Source of the DNA: an uncultured beta proteobacterium
GTDB lineage: Bacteria > Pseudomonadota > Gammaproteobacteria > Burkholderiales > Rhodocyclaceae
Assembly: GCA_903953145.1 (NCBI GenBank)
Contig: CAJBIL010000106.1
Coordinates: forward strand, 1 to 7,028
Length of the DNA stretch: 7,028 bases
Direction: 5' to 3'
Shown here piece after piece: positions 1 through 5,860 of the stretch. A program made the translations under genes and the position numbers. The first letter of the stretch is position 1. Each line of letters starts with the position of its first letter. Under the pieces are notes generated by a model. The model was not told where the DNA came from. It ran no database searches and saw nothing but the letters and a program-made list of their open reading frames with translations.

Positions 1-1992
1 GCTTTCTCGCGCGTTACCGGCTTTTCGCAAGCCGAGGCGATGGGGCAGAATCCCCGCCTGCTGAAATCCGGGATACACCCGGCCGGTTTTTATCAGGCGA
101 TGTGGGAGCAGATCGGCCGCTACGGTAGCTGGCAGGGCGAGATCACCAATCGCCGCAAGGATGGCACGCTGGTCACTGAATGGTTGAGCATTTCGGCCGT
201 CAGCGATGCAAATGGCCAGGTGCAGCATTTTGTCGGCGTGTCGAGCGATCTTTCGGAGCGCAAGGAAACCGTTGAGCGCATCCAGCACCTGTCGAGCTAC
301 GACCCGCTGACCGAGTTGCCGAATCGCAATCTGTTTGCCGACCGGCTTGAGCAGGCGATTGCCACGGCGCGCCGCTTCGGGCGCAATGCCGCGCTGATCC
401 TGCTTGATCTTGATCGCTTCCGCATGATCAACGACACGCTGGGCCCGCCGGTTGGCGACAACATGCTGGTCGAGGTTGCCCGGCGCCTGCAATTGCAGGT
501 GCGCGAGGGCGATACGGTTGGCCGCCGTTCGGGTAACGAATTCGGCTTCGTGATGGCCAATCTCGGGCATGAATCCGATGCCATTGCGCTTGCACAGCGC
601 ATGCTTGAGGCGATTTCGGTGCCGTTTGATGTTGCCGGGCAATCGCTGGTGATCACCGCCAGTATCGGGATCAGTGTTTTCCCCAAGGACGGTGAGACGG
701 GCGAATCGCTGTTCAAGGCCGCCGATGCTGCATTGCTGCGTGCCAAGGGCGCGGGGCGCAATACCTTCCGCTTTTATTCGCCACAAATGGATGCCGATGC
801 CGCACGTCGCCTGAGTATTGAGAATGCGCTGCGCGATGCCCTGCGTAAAAATGAACTAAAGGTCTTCTATCAGCCGCAAGTCAGCCTTGATACGGGGAAT
901 TTGATCGGCATGGAGGCTTTGCTGCGCTGGAACAGCGCGCAGTTCGGCGCTATCTCCCCGGCTGAGTTCATCCCGATTGCTGAAGAAACCGGCCTGATTA
1001 TCCCGATTGGCGAGTGGGTGCTGCGCTCGGCATGCGGCCAGACCAAGACCTGGCTTGACTTAGGCTTTGCCCCGCTGCGCGTCGCGGTCAATCTGTCGCC
1101 ACGCCAGTTCCGGCAACACAATCTGCTTGCCGTAGTGAAGGATGCGCTGCAGCGCAGCGGGCTGCCGGCCAACGCGCTGGAACTGGAGATTACAGAGAGC
1201 GCCTTCATCGACGACATCGAAGAAGCCATTGATATAACCCGCCAGCTCAAGCAACTTGGCGTCAAACTTTCGCTGGATGATTTCGGAACGGGCTACTCCT
1301 CGTTGGCCTACGTTTCGCGCTTCCCGTTCGACAAGATGAAGATCGATCAGGCTTTCGTGCGCGACATCACCGAAAACCCGGTTAACGCAGCGATTGCTAC
1401 GGCCGCTATTGTCATGGCCCGCAGTCTTAACCTCGCGGTGCTGGCCGAAGGCGTCGAGACTGAGGCGCAAGCCAGTTTTCTGCGCGGCAAGCGCTGCGAC
1501 GCGATTCAGGGCTTCCTGTTCAGTCGTGCCGTCGCGCCCGAGGATTTCCTGATTTTGCTGTCAGGCGAGAAACGCTTGCCGATGGCCGAGAACAGCGTTG
1601 AGGCAGAGCGCACGCTACTTCTGGTCGATGATGAACCGAATATTCTCAGCTCACTGTCACGTCTGTTGCGGCGTGAGGGCTATCAAATATTGACGGCAAC
1701 CAGCCCGGCGGATGCATTTTTACTGCTTGCCAAACACAACGTCCATGTGGTGCTTTCTGACCAGCGGATGCCGGAAATGACCGGTACCGAGTTCCTCTCG
1801 CGGGTCAAGCAGATGTACCCGGACACCATTCGTATCGTACTCACCGGCTATACCGATCTTGACTCGGTGACTGACGCGATCAATCGGGGCGCGATCTATA
1901 AATTCCTGACCAAACCGTGGAACGACGACCAGCTACGCGAGCAGATCCGTGATGCTTTCCGTGTCGCACAGGGGCTACGGCAGCAATCATGA
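1..1992 (+). CDS. PAS-GGDEF-EAL-REC protein, probable c-di-GMP phosphodiesterase (5' end outside window)
   Basis: The frame is open from base 1 and the first bases already encode PAS sequence (AFSRVTGFSQAEAMG), so the ATG at 40 is internal and the true start lies upstream. Domain order by base: PAS about 1-270, GGDEF 295-770, EAL 850-1560, receiver 1612-1980. The EAL domain should hydrolyse c-di-GMP to pGpG. It shows EAL at 913-921, NLSPRQF, ELEITES, DDFGTGYSSL, KMKID, AEGVET and the Q of IQGFLFS, so it looks active. The GGDEF signature is SGNEF (529-543), probably inactive as a cyclase, but the RxxD inhibitory site (502-513) is present. The receiver has the acidic pair VDDEP (1627-1632), phosphoacceptor Asp at 1759-1761 (SDQRMP), TGY and the Lys at 1912-1914 (TKPW). 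No membrane segment is visible in this part. It shares a 4-base overlap with the downstream kinase gene, which suggests that kinase may phosphorylate this receiver. Domain calls are secure; the partnership is inference. Confidence 0.95.
   Translation, partial: AFSRVTGFSQAEAMGQNPRLLKSGIHPAGFYQAMWEQIGRYGSWQGEITNRRKDGTLVTEWLSISAVSDANGQVQHFVGVSSDLSERKETVERIQHLSSYDPLTELPNRNLFADRLEQAIATARRFGRNAALILLDLDRFRMINDTLGPPVGDNMLVEVARRLQLQVREGDTVGRRSGNEFGFVMANLGHESDAIALAQRMLEAISVPFDVAGQSLVITASIGISVFPKDGETGESLFKAADAALLRAKGAGRNTFRFYSPQMDADAARRLSIENALRDALRKNELKVFYQPQVSLDTGNLIGMEALLRWNSAQFGAISPAEFIPIAEETGLIIPIGEWVLRSACGQTKTWLDLGFAPLRVAVNLSPRQFRQHNLLAVVKDALQRSGLPANALELEITESAFIDDIEEAIDITRQLKQLGVKLSLDDFGTGYSSLAYVSRFPFDKMKIDQAFVRDITENPVNAAIATAAIVMARSLNLAVLAEGVETEAQASFLRGKRCDAIQGFLFSRAVAPEDFLILLSGEKRLPMAENSVEAERTLLLVDDEPNILSSLSRLLRREGYQILTATSPADAFLLLAKHNVHVVLSDQRMPEMTGTEFLSRVKQMYPDTIRIVLTGYTDLDSVTDAINRGAIYKFLTKPWNDDQLREQIRDAFRVAQGLRQQS
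1989..1992 (+). promoter_or_regulatory. ATGA stop/start overlap (translational coupling)
   Basis: The TGA of the EAL-REC gene (1990-1992) lies inside the ATGA that starts the kinase gene (1989-1991). The only Shine-Dalgarno-like run is AGGGGC at 1970-1975, about 13 bases before the ATG, which is far for a good site. Together these suggest that ribosomes finishing the upstream gene restart on the kinase, giving linked amounts of the two proteins. The overlap is seen directly; the coupling is inferred from the usual behaviour of ATGA junctions. Confidence 0.75.
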
Positions 1993-4900
1993 GCGCGCGT
2001 CTTCTTGCGTTTCTTCGGCTCTTTCTGCCACTGGCCGTCTTGTTTTCAGGGGCGGCCTGGCTGGTGGTCAGTACCGAACACGAAACGGAAGTTGAGCGGC
2101 TGAAAACGCGAGAATTGCTCCATGTCGGCCGTGGTGCAACCATTGTGGATCGCAATCTTCTGGCAAACTTTCGTGACCTCAAACTGCTCGCCGGTGATCA
2201 GCAGCTCTGGGACTTCATCGCGCAACCCAGCGATGCCGCGCAGGCCGCACTGGCCAGACATCTGACCAATTTTCTGCTCGCCAAGCCGGTCTATGATCAG
2301 GTTCGATTCATCGACCGTGACGGTCAGGAGCGTTTGCGGATTAACCTGGTCGATGGGCAGGCACTGATGGTGCCGGCTGAGCGCCTGCAAAACAAGAGTG
2401 ACCGCTATTACTTCACGGATACGATGAAGCTGGCAGCCGGAGAAATTTTCCTCTCGCCGCTGGATCTGAATAGCGAACGCGGTCAGGTCGAGCGGCCATT
2501 CAAACCGATGCTGCGCTTTGCAACACCCATCCTCGGCCCTAAGGGTGACAAGGCGGGCATCGTGATTCTGAATTATCTCGGCGGCGACCTGATCAACCAG
2601 TTCCGGCGTGGGGTCGGCGACGGTGCAGACCATGTCTCTTTGGTCAATAGCGATGGCTACTGGCTGAGTGCATCAAACGCGCAGGATGAATGGGGTTTCA
2701 TGTTGAACCGCCCCGAGCTTTCGATGGCGGTACGTCACCCGCTGGTCTGGCCGCAGATCAGTGGCAAGGCGCGCGGCCAGTTTATTGATGCATCCGGGTT
2801 GTGGTCGTTTGTGGCGGTTGATCCGCTGACGGTTTTGGCACCGCTCGATAACCTGCGCCTCGGGCCGCGTGAATTGGCCGGCGGCGAATCGCGCTACAAC
2901 TGGTACGTTGTTTCACACGTGCCGGCGGCGGAGCTTGAGGTGGCTAGCGATTATTCACCGGCAAGAGTGGGCTCGGCGGTAATTGCGCTATTACTGTTTA
3001 TTGCGCTGGGCATTGTCCGCTTCCAGCAGCTTGCCGCGCGGGAGGCGCAGAATAACAGCCGTTTCAAAGCCTATTTTGATCATGCCATGGTCGGTATGGC
3101 CACCACCTCGCTGGACAAGCGCTTGTTGGCGGTCAATGCCGCGTTGTGCCGCCTCCTCGGTTATTCCGAGCATGAGCTGATGCAAAAAACCTGGAGTGAG
3201 GTGACCTTCCCGGAGGATCTGGCCGCAGATGTCGCCAATTTCGAGTGCATTCTGCGCGGCGAAACCGAGGGCTATTCGATGGAGAAGCGGTTTTTGCGCA
3301 AGGACGGGCAAGTAATCGACGCCAATATCTCCGTCGAGTGTGTACGCAAACCGGACCGCAGCATCGATTTCTTTGTCGCTATTGTCGAAGATATTACCGA
3401 GCGCAAACGGGCGACCCGCGCCCTTGCTGAACAGCAGGATTTGTTGCGCTCACTGTCCGATAATCTGCCGGAAAGCTATCTTTACCAATTGTCGATTGAT
3501 GCGCAAGGTCCGCCGGTTTTTTGCTATATCAGCTCCGGGGTCACTCGGCTGCATGGCATTTCGCAGCAAGCGGTGCTCGACTCGGCAGAGGCGTTGTTCC
3601 AGTTAGCGCATGTCGATGATTTACCGAAATTGCAGGCAGCTACGGTCGGTAGTGCTGAGCATCTGACCCATTTCTCGCTGATTATCCGCGTTCGCCTTGC
3701 CAATGCCTGTTGGGGCTGGATGCAACTGCGCTCCTTCCCGCACCGGACGGCGCTCGGCGAGATCGTCTGGGACGGCGTGGCCACGAATGTGACTGAACAG
3801 CATGAAAACGAGCTGATTTTGCAGCACATTTCGCAACGTGCCGAAATCCTGCTCGAACTGCCGCAAAAGGTGGAAGAGCTCGACGATCGTGCATTGATGC
3901 AGTACGCCATGGAACAGGCTGAAATGCTGACAGGCAGCCAGATTGCCTTTATTCATCTGGTCAATGACGATCAGGAAACGATCGAACTCGTTACCTGGTC
4001 GAGCAGTACGCTGGCGCACTACTGCACGGCGGTGTTCGACCGGCATTATCCGATCAGTCAGGCCGGCATCTGGGCCGAGGCGGCACGCCAGCAGAAAGCA
4101 GTCGTCTATAACGACTACGCAACCGCCGAGAACAAGCGCGGTCTGCCGCAAGGCCACTCGGCGCTAACGCGCTTGATGAGTGTGCCGGTGATCGAGGACG
4201 GCAAGGTACGGTTGATGGCCGGGGTGGGGAATAAGCCCGATGATTACACCCAGCTCGATATTGATTCGGTGCAGTTGATCGCCAACTATATCTGGCGGCT
4301 GATCAGCAAGCGCAAGTCTGATCTGGCGCTTCAGGTGGCCAGTCGCGTGGTCAACGCCAGTTCTGTTGTTTGCTTCCGCTGGCGTGCCGAGCCAGGCTGG
4401 CCGGTTGATTTTGTCTCTGAAAACGTAAGGCAATGGGGCTACGAACCTGAAGCATTGCGTGATGGCAAACCATCTTTTGCCGAGATGGTGCATCCGGATG
4501 ATCTGGCCTGGGTGGCGCAGGAAGTTACCGACCACACCGCCGCCGGACGCAGCCCGTATCATCAGGAATACCGGATTGTTACGCAGGCCGGGCAGATTCG
4601 CTGGGTGGCCGATGAAACCATTGTTTTACGCAAGCCCAATGGCGAGGTCGAGTTTTACGATGGCGTGCTTTCGGATATTACCGGGCGCAAGCTGGCCGAG
4701 CAGGGGCAGAGCCAGTCGCTGGTCGAGCAGCGCGCGCTGAACAAGAAGCTGGAACAGGCGAACAACCAGCTGTTGCAGTCAGAGAAAATGGCGTCCATCG
4801 GCCAACTTGCGGCGGGTATCGCCCATGAACTGAATAATCCCATCGGCTTTGTGCATTCCAATCTCGGCACGCTGGAAGGTTATCTGCGTGATCTGATGTT

Positions 4901-5570
4901 TATCATCGAATCCTATGACCGGGCGCTGGATGATGGCGCCAGCCCGGAAAATCGCGAGATCGCCAGAATCCGCATGGACGAGATTCGCAAGGAGCGCGAT
5001 TTTGATTTTGTCCATGAGGATATTTTCCAATTGGTGAGTGAGTCGCGCGATGGCCTGGATCGGGTGCGCCGCATTGTGCTTGATCTGAAGACTTTTTCGC
5101 GGGTTGGCTCGCAAGACTGGGAATACGCCAATCTCAATCAGGGCCTCGAATCGACGCTCAATATTGTCTGGAATGAACTCAAATACAAATGCACAGTGAA
5201 CCGTGATTTTGGTGATCTGCCGCTGGTTTATTGTCTGTTGTCGCAGATCAATCAGGTGTTTTTGAACCTGCTGGTCAATGCCGGGCAGGCGATTGACGAG
5301 AAAGGCGAAATCACGCTGCGTACGGCCCGAAGGGGCGAAGACGAAGTGGTGATCGAAGTCTCCGACACCGGCAAGGGTATCCCCCCCGAAAATATTTCCC
5401 GCATTTTTGACCCGTTTTTTACGACCAAGCCCGTTGGCAAAGGCACCGGCCTCGGACTCTCGCTCTCCTACAGCATTATTGAAGCCCATCATGGCCGGAT
5501 CGAAGTTGAAAGCCAGGTCGGGGTTGGCACGACGTTCAGAGTGGTTTTGCCGATTGCAAAAAGCGATTAA
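1989..5570 (+). CDS. Membrane sensor histidine kinase: Cache-like, PAS-PAS-GAF-PAS, HisKA-HATPase
   Basis: Complete, 1193 residues. A first hydrophobic segment (about 8-28) and a second (about 327-343) bracket a periplasmic region of some 300 residues that resembles double-Cache/HK sensor domains. Cytoplasmic part: PAS 359-472 (ends DITERK), PAS 484-604 (ends NVTEQ), GAF about 634-773, PAS 787-900 (ends DITGRK), then a coiled-coil-like linker into the kinase core. The H-box is AAGIAHELNNP with phosphoacceptor His946; the following E-L-N-N fits the ExxN phosphatase motif, so it may be bifunctional. N-box NLLVNA has Asn1093 and Asn1097, G1 is DTGKGI (Asp1126), followed by FDPFFTTK and GTGLGLSLS. 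All ATP-binding boxes look intact. The H-to-N spacing is 147 residues, about 40 more than in EnvZ-like kinases. No receiver or Hpt domain is fused, so phosphate must go to separate proteins; the adjacent EAL-REC and HD-GYP regulators are the obvious candidates. Ligand unknown. Confidence 0.96.
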   Translation: MSARLLAFLRLFLPLAVLFSGAAWLVVSTEHETEVERLKTRELLHVGRGATIVDRNLLANFRDLKLLAGDQQLWDFIAQPSDAAQAALARHLTNFLLAKPVYDQVRFIDRDGQERLRINLVDGQALMVPAERLQNKSDRYYFTDTMKLAAGEIFLSPLDLNSERGQVERPFKPMLRFATPILGPKGDKAGIVILNYLGGDLINQFRRGVGDGADHVSLVNSDGYWLSASNAQDEWGFMLNRPELSMAVRHPLVWPQISGKARGQFIDASGLWSFVAVDPLTVLAPLDNLRLGPRELAGGESRYNWYVVSHVPAAELEVASDYSPARVGSAVIALLLFIALGIVRFQQLAAREAQNNSRFKAYFDHAMVGMATTSLDKRLLAVNAALCRLLGYSEHELMQKTWSEVTFPEDLAADVANFECILRGETEGYSMEKRFLRKDGQVIDANISVECVRKPDRSIDFFVAIVEDITERKRATRALAEQQDLLRSLSDNLPESYLYQLSIDAQGPPVFCYISSGVTRLHGISQQAVLDSAEALFQLAHVDDLPKLQAATVGSAEHLTHFSLIIRVRLANACWGWMQLRSFPHRTALGEIVWDGVATNVTEQHENELILQHISQRAEILLELPQKVEELDDRALMQYAMEQAEMLTGSQIAFIHLVNDDQETIELVTWSSSTLAHYCTAVFDRHYPISQAGIWAEAARQQKAVVYNDYATAENKRGLPQGHSALTRLMSVPVIEDGKVRLMAGVGNKPDDYTQLDIDSVQLIANYIWRLISKRKSDLALQVASRVVNASSVVCFRWRAEPGWPVDFVSENVRQWGYEPEALRDGKPSFAEMVHPDDLAWVAQEVTDHTAAGRSPYHQEYRIVTQAGQIRWVADETIVLRKPNGEVEFYDGVLSDITGRKLAEQGQSQSLVEQRALNKKLEQANNQLLQSEKMASIGQLAAGIAHELNNPIGFVHSNLGTLEGYLRDLMFIIESYDRALDDGASPENREIARIRMDEIRKERDFDFVHEDIFQLVSESRDGLDRVRRIVLDLKTFSRVGSQDWEYANLNQGLESTLNIVWNELKYKCTVNRDFGDLPLVYCLLSQINQVFLNLLVNAGQAIDEKGEITLRTARRGEDEVVIEVSDTGKGIPPENISRIFDPFFTTKPVGKGTGLGLSLSYSIIEAHHGRIEVESQVGVGTTFRVVLPIAKSD

Positions 5571-5590
5571 CCCAGAAAAATACAGTAATC

Positions 5591-5610
5591 ACCGCGAACA
5601 GCGGTTTTTT
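5591..5610 (+). terminator. Intrinsic terminator after the kinase gene
   Basis: A 5-bp stem, ACCGC (5591-5595) with GCGGT (5601-5605), encloses a 5-base loop. The T run starts with the last T of the stem, so six T's occupy 5605-5610. It starts 20 bases after the kinase stop codon, where a rho-independent terminator is expected. The stem is short, so termination may be partial. It should separate the kinase operon from the HD-GYP gene downstream. Confidence 0.65.
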
Positions 5611-5611
5611 A

Positions 5612-5753
5612 ACGTGAAATAACCGGGCAGGTCGTTCGTAGGTCAGGATTCATCCTGACAATGTCGGGGTGAACCCCGACCTACCCGGCGAGGTGTTTAG
5701 ATTTGACGTGAAATAAGTGGACGGATCGTTCGTAGGTCAGGATTCATCCTGAC
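5612..5753 (+). repeat. Pair of 48-base direct repeats, 94-base period
   Basis: Bases 5612-5659 recur at 5706-5753. The first 11 bases (ACGTGAAATAA) and the last 28 bases (5632-5659 and 5726-5753) are identical. Only the 9 bases between them differ, at five positions. The copies are exactly 94 bases apart, consistent with tandem duplication of a unit containing a REP palindrome plus flank. In addition, the 11 bases at 5624-5634 (CGGGCAGGTCG) are perfectly inverted at 5762-5772, bracketing both copies. All of this is read directly from the sequence. Confidence 0.9.
5638..5684. repeat. REP/BIME-type double palindrome, copy 1
   Basis: Two hairpins sit head to head. The first is GTAG (5638-5641) followed by a perfect 7-bp stem GTCAGGA/TCCTGAC (5642-5648, 5653-5659) with loop TTCA. 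After a 3-base spacer comes a second perfect 7-bp stem GTCGGGG/CCCCGAC (5663-5669, 5674-5680) with loop TGAA, ending in CTAC (5681-5684), which is GTAG on the other strand. A GTAG tetranucleotide beside a palindrome, in two inverted units, is the signature of REP elements arranged as a BIME, usually mobilised by a TnpA-REP (RAYT) Y1 transposase. The outer GTAGGTC and GACCTAC also pair, so the whole element can fold as one cruciform. No transposase is encoded in this window. Confidence 0.75.
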
Positions 5754-5772
5754 TCGGGCCGCGACCTGCCCG
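5732..5772. repeat. REP element copy 2 with eroded inverted partner
   Basis: GTAG (5732-5735) and the 7-bp hairpin GTCAGGA/TCCTGAC (5736-5742, 5747-5753) match copy 1 exactly. The right half (5754-5772) looks like a damaged second REP: it keeps TCGGG and CGACCT but has lost the spacer and most of the loop, and it ends in CTGC where copy 1 has CTAC. The second hairpin therefore no longer forms well. This is best read as a duplicated BIME in which one half has decayed. Confidence 0.65.
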
Positions 5773-5773
5773 C

Positions 5774-5860
5774 AAAAAAATTGCATCATCAGGTGTGGCG
5801 GCTTTCGCTTAAGTTTTAGCAAAACGTTGTAGTTGAAAAGTTTTCTCCGGAATAGACGAT
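5774..5860 (+). promoter_or_regulatory. Leader of the HD-GYP gene; no promoter called with confidence
   Basis: This AT-richer stretch between the repeats and the next start codon is where a promoter for the HD-GYP gene should lie, given the terminator upstream. It contains an A7 run (5774-5780), a TTGCAT resembling a -35 box (5781-5786) without a good -10 at 17 bases, and a weak hairpin GTTTT/AAAAC (5813-5825). GGAA at 5849-5852, 8 bases before the ATG, is the likely ribosome binding site. I see no riboswitch or clear operator. Confidence 0.3.

Noticed and set aside
40..42. ATG at 40 as the start of the first gene
   Set aside because: The frame is open to base 1 and the residues before it belong to the same PAS domain, so this Met is internal.
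4779..5492. A 237-codon minus-strand open frame opposite the kinase core
   Set aside because: It lies antisense to the H-, N- and G-box region of the kinase and has no recognisable motif. The same holds for the minus-strand frames at 2046-2633 and 3621-4157.
5638..5753. CRISPR-like repeats
   Set aside because: There are only two copies, each a GTAG-flanked palindrome with a non-matching downstream half. There is no regular spacer series and no cas gene.
5796..5810. Sigma-54-like promoter (TGGCGG...GCTT) before the HD-GYP gene
   Set aside because: The GG to GC distance is 10 bases where the consensus needs 12, and the rest of the match is weak.
5774..5860. c-di-GMP riboswitch in the HD-GYP leader
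   Set aside because: Only 87 bases are available between the repeats and the start codon, and I could not find the paired stems with conserved GEMM core. Only a weak 5-bp AT hairpin is visible.
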